Assembly: GCA_037367405.1 (NCBI GenBank)
Contig: JAZKJV010002611.1
Location: forward strand, 806,001-870,000
Direction of reading: 5' to 3'
Source of the DNA: Ottelia alismoides
Lineage: Eukaryota > Streptophyta > Magnoliopsida > Alismatales > Hydrocharitaceae
DNA length: 64,000 nt
Part shown: positions 20,870-32,610 of the stretch, one piece after another
How positions within the stretch are numbered: the first letter of the stretch is position 1
Layout: each line of letters starts with the position of its first letter
Made by a program: the position numbers and the translations under genes
Notes under the pieces: generated by a model
Told to the model about the DNA's origin: nothing
The model's database searches: none
Seen by the model: only the letters and a program-made list of their open reading frames with translations

Positions 20870-22407
20870 TTTTGAAAGAGCTGAAAGGAATGAGGGGTTG
20901 GGTTTGCAAGAGTTTTGGACAAGAGTTCCATGATGAGGTTTAAATCAAGATAGGAGAGATGATTGCATGGGATAGTCAAAAGAAATTTTATCAAATGTGC
21001 GGCTTTTGATCTTTGATATCGGTTCACGTACACCAATGCAAACACAAATCAAACCTCCGATTCACCAACTCACACAATGAAGCCGTAAGAGTTCGGCTAT
21101 TATCTTTTCGATTTTAAGTTGGTGATAAATCAATCTTGGAAAGAATAATTAGCGAGATGTTAGGTGCCGAAGATTTTCTTAAAGACTGTTCCAAATTCCT
21201 ACGACTAGTTGCATCTACTTTCAGCCAGTATAGGTGTAAGTACGGACCGTAAAACGGCTACCCGTGTTACTTAAGGACGGAGCTTTACGCAGTGTCCTTT
21301 AAACCACCCACTCTGCTAAGGACGTCCGGACCGATTACTGGCTACCCGTATTCCTCACTGAGAAGTAGCTAATCGTTTTTAAAATCAGTAGTCTGAATGA
21401 AAATGTCAGAGCTCGGTTCTAACCTTAAATGTCATCTCTCGCTTGCTCAGAAAAATAAAAGCATCCAAGGTCGGGGTTACTCTACCGTAAAAATTCTTGA
21501 TTTTATGGGTTTATTTGAAATCAGCGATATTTAGCAGACCCAATTTTAATTAGGTGACCACTGAAGAATTAAATGAGCACAAATATACGTCTACCATCCA
21601 ATCCTGATTTCCTTTAAAATTATGTAATAAAACTAGAGGGAGAAATTCGGGAAAAGCCGATGCACGCGAAAACAATGATGTATGCTTAGTTAGAAGACCT
21701 ACAGTGAAGCCTCGTAATCTCCATGTGGGATGCTAGACAGAAATTGAAAATTTATTCTAAATGAATTCAAGACGATGAAAAACCGCACCTACCAGAAAGT
21801 TCTATTAGTGGGAAAGAATTGAGTTGAATTTGGCTAAATTGAATGATCTAACGTGCATCTCAATTAATAGTGAAGTGTGGCCTAATTCCTACGAGCACAA
21901 TAAAAATTAAAATGCTCTGAGAGCCGTATGTGCAGGTCTGTCCTAATCGCCACTCAAGTCGGGCCCCACCCTCACCGGAGAGTGAAACAGGCCATGACAC
22001 ACCACAGAATAATGTTTAAAGTTTTTTATACACGCGAGAGTCCGAACGGACACCGCTGTAAATGTGCAATTAATTACAGAAATTAAAAAGTTTGCAGAAA
22101 TTGAAATCCTAGACTCTAGGCTTTCTCACCACTCGACTCGATCTTAGATTAATTTCGGATTTTTTGGAAGTCGGTGAAGATGCTTCGGTTCTTGAAAAAT
22201 CACTCCACGTACGCCGGGTACCTCGCAAAAAAATAAGAGAGATTGGTGTAATAGAGTGACTCAATAAAATATGAAAAATAAAGGCTGAAAATTAATGCAG
22301 AGAAGAAAAAAATTATGGAATTTACAATGAAAAATTCGAGGGTCAGACTACCCGAATACGGAAAACCGAACGAAAATTTTCAAAACACAAAACTAAGCCG
22401 TTTGCCT
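20870..22407 (-). other. N4 untranslated leader
   Basis: No coding frame is supported between PBS and ORF1. On the minus strand the block GTAGAGTAACCCCGACCTTGG (about 21487-21467) and the block GGGTAGCCGTTTTACGGTCC plus CTATACTGGCTG (21264-21222) resemble leader blocks of A1/A2, and the first also resembles N3 (about 30947-30970). Shared leader signals between autonomous and non-autonomous elements would be expected if one packages the other. Confidence 0.55.
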
Positions 22408-22424
22408 CCGCGACAATGGCGCCA
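22408..22424 (-). promoter_or_regulatory. N4 primer-binding site, tRNA-Asp type
   Basis: The minus strand reads TGGCGCCATTGTCGCGG, two bases after the LTR end at 22427. It keeps TGGCGCC and differs from the tRNA-Asp complement at three later positions. It fixes the element orientation and shows that LTR-b is the 5' LTR of this internal region. Confidence 0.75.
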
Positions 22425-22426
22425 TC

Positions 22427-23444
22427 TGACGAGTCCGAATTCCGATGTTTAAAAAGATGTATTTATGATCGTGCGTAAAAAAAATAATGAGTTGTTGTTT
22501 CGTTGTAGGCGGCAATCGGAATCGGTCAAGAAAATAACTACACAAAATATTTATCAATTTTAATGAATGCAGTTTTATGTTTATTTTACTTGGGCAAGTC
22601 CCAAGGTCGAACACAAGGAGGCAAAGGAATTACCTAGAATTATGTTTATCAAAATTCGTGCGTGGTTTTTCGAGGCGATATTTTTTTGAATTTTTAATGC
22701 AATAAAGGATGCAGAATGCAATTTTGACCTATTTTAGGGACTAAAATGTAAATTAGGCACAAACTATGTTCAAAAAATATGAAACTTGGTCACGATTCAA
22801 AATATGATGAAATGAGTGCACTATATTTTTTTGGAATTTTTAGATGCAATATGATTTTTTTATGAATTTTTAATTGCTGACAGAATGAATTTCAATATTT
22901 AATTATAATAAATTTTAAACCTAATTATTTTCAAGGAATAAATTATCTAAGATCTATCACTAGGTAATGGACTTTAGAAAAATCCTTAACCTCGAAAATA
23001 CTAGTTTCAATACCTATTAAAAATCAAACACTGAAATATGCAAAATGATTTTTACAGGACAAACTATGCATGCAAATGCGATTCTTTTTTGGCACAATGT
23101 CAAAACAATTAATTCTACGATATGTGATTTTTCGGAAATTTTTAGAGCAACGGTTTACCAATGGTAAATTTAAGAGCACAAAATGGGTAAAATATGCAAT
23201 TTTCCACAAAACAATTATTTATTAATTAATCATCGAACATAAAAATATCCACAAGATGTTAAACTCTAGAGAATTAAATGACAAACATCAAGCTATTTTT
23301 TGAATAATAAAATAATGTCATGTAGAGGTCTAAACTCAATGGGGAACACATGGGTCTTTCTGCAAATTAAATAAAATAAATAAACAAATATAAAATGCAG
23401 GGGGGGCTTAGATGTAATTAGTGATAAGATGGGGGGTGCAACTA
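22427..23444 (-). repeat. N4 LTR-b, left segment (includes one N3 target-site copy)
   Basis: Reading on the plus strand it starts TGACGAGTCCGAATTCCG and aligns with 13114-14133 of LTR-a. It is interrupted at 23444 by N3 and continues at 39016. Bases 23440-23444 (AACTA) are the left target-site duplication. Confidence 0.9.
23440..23444. repeat. Left target-site duplication of N3
   Basis: AACTA lies directly before the N3 LTR start TGATGAATA. The right copy is 39011-39015. LTR-a holds a single copy in the matching place (14129-14133). Confidence 0.9.
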
Positions 23445-24015
23445 TGATGAATATGTGATTCATCACTCTTAAAGTTGAAAATAGAGCCTTGTTCCCGAGT
23501 ACTTAACAACATATTTCCCTCTATCTGGCATAAATAGCATTCATGCATAAATCCACAATACATGCATTTTTAGCCCTATAATTGCATTAAATAAGAAGCC
23601 AATTCATTTGTAAATTTCACTTGTAAAATACTCCCAATAATTCACCTAATTATCTGTATTTTATATCCCCTCTAAAACCAAATAACACCTTCCTTATACT
23701 GTGTATATTACTAGTTAATAATATAAGGAAGAAGGCCAAAAATCCCTATCCTGTAAATTGTCCAATAAAGCCCCAAACCCAGTTGAAGAACCTAGACCTT
23801 AGAATGCACATATCCCTCTCATACAACCTCCGAATTAGGCCTTCTCACCTTCAGAATAATACATATTGAGAGACCTTTAAAATGAGACCAATTTCACTCA
23901 ATTCGGAGCTCGTATGTAGAACTTGGGTTTTTAGGCCCCTTTGTGTAATAAATGTATGCATATTTTTACTCTTGTATTTTTGTATCATATTTGACCTCAT
24001 CGTTGTTTTTTGATC

Positions 24016-24060
24016 AACATGAAACTTGTAGATCTCATCGAGATCTACAACTTTCATGTT
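24016..24060. repeat. 45-bp hairpin in N3 LTR
   Basis: Arms of 21 nt (24016-24036 and 24040-24060) pair with one C-C mismatch around a 3-nt loop. The core is GTAGATCTC/GAGATCTAC. An identical copy is at 36311-36355 in the 3' LTR. It could be a transcript structure or a regulatory palindrome. Confidence 0.75.
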
Positions 24061-24716
24061 TTGAGTTTTTCCAAATTCGGCCTCCTTCTCTCTCTTAATT
24101 CATATTCTTTTCCGGCCATTCAGAGCAGGCCACGTGGCACCCTCTGATTGCGCCACACGGCCCGCTCCCTTGCGTGCCATGCTCCTTCCATCTCCACTGT
24201 CTGATCGCCCTTCCTCTCTCTTGATCTGGACCGCCATGTGGCTGCATCCGTACCCTTCGATGCCCGCCTTTCCCTCTTAATCTCCACAATCCATCCTAGC
24301 CTTGATCTCTACCGTTCGATCAAACCCAAGGGGATCATCTCTGCCCCACGTTAGCGCCTTCACCTACGCCCTCCACGTGGCTCCATCACATCCCTTCGAT
24401 CGCTTCCCTCTGATCTAATCCTAACCTTCCTTTTTTCTGCCCTTCTCCTGACCGTTGGATCAATCGATCCAACGACCAAGGCGTCGTCTACCTCCCTATT
24501 GGCCCGCACCCCATGTCGCCCGCCTCGCGTGCATGCCGCCCCCTTTCTATTTTGGGAGCCACTTCGAACACTGTCTCCGCCTCCTTTCACCTCCATGACA
24601 TACCCCACTCTTCCCTCATCCTCGCCGACCCCCTCGAACACCATGAACTCCCCCCACCTCGCTCCCTGACGTCCACCAACTCCACTACTTCGCCACCTAT
24701 GCCGTCACCTTCCACC

Positions 24717-24724
24717 TATAAATA
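24717..24724 (+). promoter_or_regulatory. TATA box of N3 5' LTR
   Basis: TATAAATA lies within a C-rich, otherwise TATA-free stretch (CACCTATAAATACGCC). The 3' LTR has the same motif at 37088-37095. It is a textbook plant core promoter match and probably starts the element transcript shortly downstream. Confidence 0.7.
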
Positions 24725-26488
24725 CGCCTCCACCGTCGACTGTCAGCCGCATCCGCCGATTCGAGAGAAGAGAGGTCGAGCCCCTTTAACCTACATGTGA
24801 CAGCTGAAGGAGACAAGTTGAGCAACGACAACCTCAGGCGAGATCCGCGGCGTCACCATTGCCGCGTCGCGAGATCCAATTGGACTTGCTCAGCTTCGAA
24901 GGACTCCGCCATCCTTCTCGAGGCCACGACAGGAGCCGCGAATCGTAGCTCCACCTTCTGACGAAATTCCAGGTAATTCCTCTATCCCTACCTTCTAACT
25001 TATTTTTTTATCTAACATTTCGTTGTTGTTGTTATTTCACATCTAATCACTAGAAATTTATCACAATCAACACACACACACACATCTTTTACTCATTGCA
25101 TTCTATTTCCTGTTTACAAAACATACAACAAAAAAAATTCGCAAAAAAATGCAAAAGAAAGCAGGAGAAGCATTGGACGGCCAGCTCCTGCGTCCTGCCC
25201 TCCTCACGTGACCCAGATGCGCCGTCCACGTGTGGCTACCGCCCACGTGCAACCGCGCGTCGTTCACCCCTCACCAACTCCGCGTCGGCCGCGTAGCGCC
25301 TCCAGCCCTTGGAGCCGCGCCACTCGACCGCCATCGACGCCGCGCTGGACCGTCCCGCAACGTCGTATGTCGTTCGCCTCGCGCTCCTGGAGCGCTCCGC
25401 CCAGGCCGTACCTCTGCAGCCACGTGCCGCCTACGTAGCGTGTGACACCCCGTCCTCCCGAGGACCTTAGGTTACCCGTCAAACACGTCATTCGCCTACT
25501 TAATCAGCTTAGAGTTAATCCGTTGTTACGAAAACCTGAGGAAATTTTTCGCTTTTTAAACATGCCATTCACAAGATTTAAATATGACTAAGCAAGCAAC
25601 CACAAGAAAACTAAAAGCGGAAGTAGTAGTACACCATAACTGAACAAAAAGGATATCCATTCATTTTCATTTCATTCATATAACATGCTGAAGTTCCACA
25701 ACATTCAATATACATGTAAATATCCCAAAAAACCAGGCTACAAAAGAAAGCACAACTAACAACTGTATAATGAGCTCCAAAAGGATATACCTGCTATGAA
25801 CGTGTAGCACCAAAAAGAAACAACAACAGCCCAAACTATGTCGGCTACTCGGCCGCTGGGCCCTTGCCTGCCACAAGTAGAAAGGGAACAAGCAAGTATC
25901 TGTCACAAAGTTGTCGAGTACAAATTCTACACAGTTCTATTAAGAAAAGTAGTAAGCACAGACTAGAACAGCTAGAAAACCGTAAGGTAACTGTAGTGTA
26001 TAAAAGAAGCTAGCAAGTAAAAGTGGGTTAATTGATTCTTTTAAATTATTTACTTGCTTTCTGAAGTCTTACAAGAATACACTCTCTCACTACCACACCG
26101 TGTCTCCCTCGATCAATGGAACTAACCCAACAACAACTCAAGCCTAGAAGTAAGTCTGTGGTCTTGGTCCGGTTAGGACCTCGACATCCGGATAGGACTT
26201 CAAAGTCCAGGTTGAACCTCACACTATGACTCTGAGGTCTGATGTAAGCCTCAGGGTTGGGGTGCCTCCGTAGGCATGCGGTGGTGTCTTGCATCCTAAC
26301 TAAGTTCCCAACACTCCTTCTAGCTTGTTCTCTCAACTTTCATTGATCCTTGGTCGACACGTGTGATAGCTCGCTCACGAAGTGTATAAGAGGAACCGTA
26401 CTCACAACTCTCTCAACACCCAACCCTCGTTAGCCTCTACTAACGGAACTGTCGTCACTAGTCCCCTAGCGGAAAAGTCACTCATCTG

Positions 26489-26703
26489 TTACCCCATCAC
26501 GAGGTCACAGCCTGGCGGAAAGGTAAGTGAAATCCTCAGTGTCTACTAACCATTACCCCATCACCAGGACACCAGCCTGGCGTAAAGGTAATTAAAGGGG
26601 TTATTAGTGTTGAATGGGGAATCTTTACTGGGTAATTGGTGAACTGTCACATGTCTATCGATTACTACGCCATCACCAAGACACCGGCCTGGCGGAAAGG
26701 TAA
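26489..26703. repeat. Three dispersed copies of a 38-42-bp hairpin motif
   Basis: Copies at 26489-26526, 26553-26591 and 26662-26703 share TTACNNCCATCACNAGG...CACNGCCTGGCG and end AAAGGTAA. Within a copy, TTACC pairs with GGTAA and CCAGG with CCTGG. A weaker fourth copy may lie at about 26800-26836. They are about 65-110 bp apart. Confidence 0.7.
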
Positions 26704-27734
26704 TAATCTCAGCGGTGAGGAAACCCCCGAAGGGATTCGTCTGCTCTCGCCAATCCCAGTGGAAGTGTGGTCCAAGGGAAAGGCAGTGGTAGTACGACTA
26801 CTACGCCACTAGAGGCAGGAATGAGAAGAGGTAAGCCTACCGGACCCGACTTCCTCTCTCGTTGCTCAACTCCCGGAGGAGAAGGGCTAAGTAAAAACCA
26901 GACGAGCTCGTAACTAACAGCAGAGAGCCCCCAACCTAGGCTCTCAAATAAAAACCAACGGGTCAGAGGAAAGGTCTAGACAACTCGTGGATCCTAAAGA
27001 AGTGTAAAAACCAAGCCGGCTCGAAGAAAACACGTGAAAAGGACTGGGATCCTAGACCCATGCTCTCAATGTCCGCTACCTAAGCCTGAGCGACCTCATC
27101 TCCTGCTCAGGTGAGGGTCACCGTGCCCTCGCACAGTCAGAGTATAAATCTCCATGACTGGCCACATGTGACATTACCAAATCATTTATTGCCATGTTTC
27201 ACCCTAAATGTCTACGGGTTCTCTGATTTGTTTCACATCTACAAGCTATCGGTCCTAGACCCGAACTTGTTCTATAAGAACCTCAATTGATCCAAGGTCA
27301 GGGATACAAACCTGTTATTGGAGTCTCTCTCTCTGCTCCCACTGATGAACAACTCAACTTATGATCTTGGCTACCAGATCAGGAACCTTCTTCCTTTCCT
27401 AGGTTCCACAAGATTCGCAAATAAACCTAAAGATCTGGCTACATACTAGAGAAAGACCTTAAGGCAACATGAAATCAGTTCATAGATTGGAGGAGTTAAA
27501 CTCCTTATCTTATTTAGAGTCAGATGACAATTCTTATACATAGGGACACCAAAAACAATTGTGGCCTAACTCACAGGTACTCATTAAAGTGCACACACCA
27601 CATGATGTTTTGCACTATTTGTGGTCTACTACAGGTATTATTGAACTCTTTTTAAGACAATACTACCGCCCACAATATGAGCCAATCATGCCAAAAATAC
27701 AAATTCCATAAAGTCTTATTTTCATGTGTGATCC

Positions 27735-27796
27735 CACACACACACACACACACACACACACAGATACAGACACACACACACACACACACACACACA
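27735..27796. repeat. CA dinucleotide microsatellite
   Basis: An almost pure CA run with one short interruption (GATACAGA near 27762). It lies inside the lone Tekay-type LTR. Confidence 0.95.
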
Positions 27797-30081
27797 TATC
27801 AGCCTATAGCTCACAAAACCAAACACTTGGTCTCTTTATTATTAAATTCCCAATTTCAACATACATTCAGTCACATGGAACTATGAATGTACCACACAAT
27901 TAACAAAGTTTATCATCAAGTTTATCCCCAATTTATTAAACAATATCATGGAATTCGAGCCCACCTTCCTAAGTATCAATAAGGGACTAATGCACAAATC
28001 TAAGATGGGTCTTAAGATGGACTCTACCTTTCCAAAAATCATCACACAACCGTAGAAAAATGTGTGTGCACTGTTATATGCACAACAACACACATAGCAA
28101 TTTAAGGCATCTGATTCCTTTCAATTTCTCACCCAACTTCATGGGATTCACCTTTACCAATTTAAACAACATATAATCTTTAAAGTTCAACAATAAGGAG
28201 TTCATTAAGAGGGCATTACATAATCCAAACATGCATATATTCAGCATATAAATTTTATGCGTACTGTATGAATATAGCAGCAGATACAACAGTTCAAGGC
28301 CCCAAAACCCTCTCAAGTTCTCATGCATACTTATGCCTTCCAACACCACATGATCTACTATAAATTCATGCTTAAGGGTTAACAAAACCGTGGCTATTAT
28401 GCACTTAAAATCACAAACATTCAGCAACGGAAGTGCATGCATGTACAACAACTTATCACAGTGAACCATCAGTCCAAAACCATCAACTGTTCACTCAAAA
28501 TCCATTTCCTCTAAGGGGTTAGGTTACTATATAATCACTCATATCAAGTATGAGGAAAACTCAATGATTTGGGGTTTTAAAAACCACGAATTGATGCTTG
28601 CTAATGGATCTAACATGCATGAGGACAACTGAAAACTCGACCACACATGTCTTTGAACCGCAGCCATTTCCCCCAAAATCACCACTAAAACCTAACTAAA
28701 GGCATGGATTTCATGGGTTTTATAACACCCATCCTAACAGCAACCAAGAGCACGAAAATGGCTCTTAAGATCATACAAAATCATGCATAAAACGAATACA
28801 AGGAAGGACCACTGATTTGAAATTTTCAGCTGAACTGCCATGATGGACAACATCCAATTCTCCCCCAAAACGACCTCCAAATTCGAAACCTAAGCCATGG
28901 ATTGAAAGCAAATTTGAAGGAGACACAATCAGCAAGTAAAATCACCCAAAGGGGCTTACAGAAACTCCCCAAAACATGCATAAACTCGGATCTAAACGTG
29001 CATGACCAGATCTGAAACTTCCACAAATTTCGTCCACAAAAAGCCACAAAAAACCCAATTTATCACCACCAAATCCAAAACAAATGCTCGACCAAAGATC
29101 TGGGTTTTTAGGTGGTTTAAATCCACTTAATGGCAGCAAGAGAGGGGTATATTTGTACCTCACAACCGAGCTTAAGAACAAGGTGAAGAACAGTCACTTG
29201 ATCAGCCTTCAAAGCTTGATTTTTGATCCGAGCTTGGCCTTGGATTCAACATGTACTTGGTGGAGAAGAAGTTCCTTCCTCCCAGCTTTAATTTGAGCCC
29301 AAGAAACTCAAATTTGGTGGAGATTTGGGTGGTGGATCAAGGAGAGAAGGTGGAGAAGAAGGAGTGGTCGGTTATGGCTTTTGGGGTGGGGAAGATGGAG
29401 AAGACGAAGTGGGATTACAGGGGGCGCGCCTATGGGGAGTTATACCCTTGGGAAAAAATTGCAACAAAAACCCACCCACTCCTCTTAATTGCAACCAAGG
29501 CCCACCCATGAATAGTAATCCATAAATGACTACCAATCCTTAGTCTCTAATCTTACGTAGCCACAATTAACATCTCAAATTTGGCATAAGCTCACTAATG
29601 GTTCATCATCTTGGGTTTAATTAGTCATTAGAATTTAAGGATGTCACAATCATAAAAACCTCAAAGAGAGTCTCGTCCTCGAGATCCCACTTCTAAGTTG
29701 GGTTAGGTTCTTAGGAAAAATATCACTTGGCTGATTTGAATTAATTTCACATTAAAATTAAATTTGGCTAAGTCGATTATTTTTGTGTTAACTTTGTTGA
29801 ATTCATATTTTGCATTTGGCATTTTTATTGCATAAAAAATACAAAAAAACACACTTGGAAAACCACAATCTAATCCCTCTAACTTGATCCCGAGTTGTTC
29901 CTTTGCATCCTTGAGTCGACCCTGTGGCTTGCCCAGGCTAAATAAACATAAAACCACATATTAATTTCATTTGACGATTCATCGATTTGTACGGTTAATT
30001 TTGGATCGATCCGGATTTATTTGACTGCAACGAAATCATCAATTAGATACTATTAAAAGGGTATATTTTGGACCAATCAAA

Positions 30082-30098
30082 TGGCGCCGTTGAAGGGG
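30082..30098 (+). promoter_or_regulatory. N3 primer-binding site, tRNA-Asp type
   Basis: TGGCGCCGTTGAAGGGG follows the LTR end by two bases. It matches the tRNA-Asp(GUC) complement except for two adjacent bases. It is the best-preserved 5' half of the PBS copies in this window. Confidence 0.85.
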
Positions 30099-31552
30099 AG
30101 GCAAACGACTTAGGATCACTTTAGAAAATTAGATTTACATTTTCCATTCACTTAGGTAGTCCGACCCCTAAGCCATCTTGTAATTATCGATTTTTTCTTT
30201 AATCAATTTTCTGACCATTTCTGTATATATCTCTCTAACATTTGTGTATCTTTTTGCGTGAGGGCCCGGTGGACTTGGAGCGGCTTTCTTGAAGTCGACG
30301 CATCTCGAAGTGCATCGGAGGCCAACGATTCGTGGATCAAGTCGGCTGTTGAGACGCTAAAAAGAATTTTGTTAACTTGTAAAAAAGTGTTTGCATTTAC
30401 AACGGTTCCCGTTTGGGATCTCGTGCATGTAAGTCATAATAAAATGTATCCCCGTGTGCTGTGTGGTTGCTTTGCGTAGACTAGGACCTGCATTTGCGGC
30501 TCTTAAAGCTTCCTAGGACTGTTTGTGCTCGAAATATTTAGGACCACACTTTACCATTAAAAGAAACACTTAGACCGCATGACTTTAGCCAAATTTGAAT
30601 CCATTCTTCACTCACTAATAGAACTGCCTGTCTAGGAGCGGCTTTTCATCGATTGCATTCATTTAGTGTAAAATTTCAATTCAGTATTGCATCGCACATT
30701 GTAGAGAGCTGGAGGCACTGCTAGAGGCACTGTAAGTCTTCTTACTCAAGCATTCATCATCGTTTTCTCGATTGCATTGGCTTTTTCCGATTCTCTCTCT
30801 CGGTTTCCTAACCTAGGATAAAGGAATTGGGACTGGACGGTAGACGTGATTGCTTGTGTGGATTAATATCAGTGATAACTAATCTCTAAAATCAGGATTA
30901 CTAATTGAATTTGAGCAAAAAATTGACTAAAATTAATCCTTGTTTGCGGGTGGTTAACCCCGACCTTGTTTTCAGGCTGAGTGAGGGTACTTGAGTGTGT
31001 GTGAAAACCTTAAGGTAGAGACCAAATCCCCGCCCTTCATATCACGTACCAACTGATCCTAGCAAATATCACGAGATGAATTTTTTTAGGTTCACTGACT
31101 TGTACCAAGTAACCTCCGCCTGTTCGCAGGTAGTTAGGGGTGAACCAGCGGTACTTCGCGACAAGTTGCTAGTAACCCTCTGGGGTGAAGTTCCAGCCTT
31201 GTCAGCCTCTGCCTGCTTGCAGGTAGATAGGGACAGGTCTTTGAACCCATCAACTTGGGATAGGGGTGAATAAAGGAAGGGCGTTGGAATCTAAGGCGAC
31301 ATGTTAAACAAGGGAGACGCATCCGGCTTTTTAGCCGACTCCCCTATAGGCCGCGTAAAATTTGCTACTTGTCTAACAATCCATACTTAAAATCAACCAG
31401 ACTAATCGGACTCGGTTTTGGGTCCTTCACCGTGTTGAGTGTGAACTCAGGGTTTGCCCTGCATTTGTCTTTATGTCTTTCCGTGTGTGTTATCATGTGT
31501 AATTGCACATTTTCTACCTCAACCTACTTACATTCATCATTTCCTCTTCAAG
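30099..31552 (+). other. N3 untranslated leader
   Basis: No convincing gene lies here; a 73-codon frame at 30258-30479 has no recognisable features. The stretch GGTTAACCCCGACCTTG (30952-30968) followed by GAGTGAGGG matches the N4 leader and is similar to A1/A2. Two hairpin-like units, CCTGTTCGCAGG (31119-31130) and CCTGCTTGCAGG (31208-31219), each followed by TAG-TTAGGG or TAGATAGGG, lie about 89 bp apart. Confidence 0.5.
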
Positions 31553-32605
31553 ATGTCAGGATATTGGTCCCCATACCCTGTGACCTCTGGTCATTCCTCC
31601 TCGACCATATACCATTCATCTTCGCCATCTTCTTCTTCCATGTATCCTCTGCCATCAAGGGGAGACCCTTACCCGTGGTCGGTTCCACCTCGACTCGATT
31701 ATGAATTCAGAACTTCGACTGACTCCCCTACTTCTTCGCATTTCTCACCTACTCCATATTCTAACATTCCGAATCCACTTCCACCTTGGGCTGACTGTCC
31801 TTACTCTCGAGAGCTTGCAGAAATTAAGGAATCGAATGAAGAGCAAGCCACTGCTGAGACATATGATTGGCAAAATTATATGCCCCCACATACTTCATTC
31901 TCACCTCAAGTAGGGACCATACAATAATTTACATATACACATCCCGACTTGACCTTAGGGTATAACTTGGTCGAACGAACAACCCGAATGGAGAGGCCTG
32001 TACATCATGATTTCCCAGACTTGATTGACTTTAGTGATCAAGCTTCCATTAACTATCCTTCATGTCACATATTCAGAGAGCCTATACGTTCACAGGAGTG
32101 GACTCAAGAGCTAGACTTACCAGTCCCCCGTTCATTGACTCCATCACATGAGGTTCTGACCAATATCTGCCATTCAGATGGTCCATACTCGACCCAGGAT
32201 TACATGCCAGGGTCTAGATATGTTGAGTATGAGACCCCAATATCTCAGCAATATCCTCCAATTGATCAAAACTGTCCCATGATTTGTCATGAGAATTTTG
32301 TGAAGGATGACATCTCTAGACTTATTAAGAAAAATGAATCATTTGGTAACGAGTTGAGAGATGTCATGGAAATATTGCACTCAATTTCTGCCAGCCTGAG
32401 TATGAAAGTGGAGAAGGAAGTAAGTAGATTTGATGTTGAAAATCAAGTGAGCATTAGGGAACCCACACCGTTTGTACAATTGGAGTCCATTCTATCTCCC
32501 TCTTCTACTAACCACTTACCCTCCAGTCCAGAGTCTGATCATTCATCCACCAAAAACACCAAGAAGATTACAAAATCCATAAAATTAAAAATGAAAAAGG
32601 CTTAG
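31553..32605 (+). pseudogene. N3 ORF1, gag-position protein with one internal stop
   Basis: From ATG 31553 (MSGYWSPYP) one frame runs 351 codons to 32605 with a single TAA at 31925-31927. The preceding ATG at 31454 is a possible but less likely start. The N-terminus is Ser/Pro/Tyr-rich. A segment near 32299-32400 (DDISRLIKKNESFGNELRDV...) looks helical, and the C-terminus is Lys-rich. The order low-complexity, helical segment, acidic/Ser, Lys-rich is that of N4 ORF1, but direct identity is low. There is no CCHC knuckle and no Athila gag core. The frame passes to the protease-like frame by a one-step shift around 32595. Confidence 0.6.
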
Positions 32606-32610
32606 AAAAA

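Larger units (their letters stand above)
25441..29696 (-). mobile_element. Lone Tekay/Del-type LTR with a 48-bp internal remnant
   Basis: On the minus strand the LTR begins TGTGACATCC at 29648 and ends GGGGTGTCACA at 25441 (4.2 kb). Upstream of its start, 29696-29649 reads GGGATCTCGAGGACGAGACT and a short purine stretch. In Tekay/Del elements that sequence lies between the integrase frame and the 3' LTR. So this is a 3' LTR whose body and 5' LTR are gone. No 5-bp duplication is found (TAGCG left, ATCAT right), in line with a deletion that also took about 1.2 kb of N3 LTR. Terminal bases 25452-25465 form GTCCTC-CC-GAGGAC. It holds three repeated hairpins and a CA repeat; no gene is seen. Confidence 0.7.
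23445..30079 (+). repeat. N3 5' LTR, interrupted and partly deleted
   Basis: The two retained parts are 23445-25440 and 29697-30079; between them lies a minus-strand Tekay-type LTR. Against the 3' LTR (35739-39010) the first part aligns to about 25050, where the 3' LTR lacks roughly 390 bp. The section matching 37408-38630 is missing here. It ends GGACCAATCA at 30079, two bases before the PBS. A 45-bp hairpin lies at 24016-24060 and a TATA box at 24717. The frame over 24513-24800 spans the TATA box and is not a gene. Confidence 0.85.

Noticed and set aside
24513..24800. 95-codon frame present in both N3 LTRs (also 36884-37171)
   Set aside because: It spans the TATA box and is conserved only because the LTRs are copies of each other.
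25441..29648. Solo LTR formed by LTR-LTR recombination
   Set aside because: No target duplication, and 48 bp of Tekay-type internal sequence remains at one side.
30082..30098. tRNA-like match at the PBS sites
   Set aside because: Only 17 bases complementary to the tRNA 3' end are present; there is no cloverleaf, so these are primer sites and not tRNA genes.
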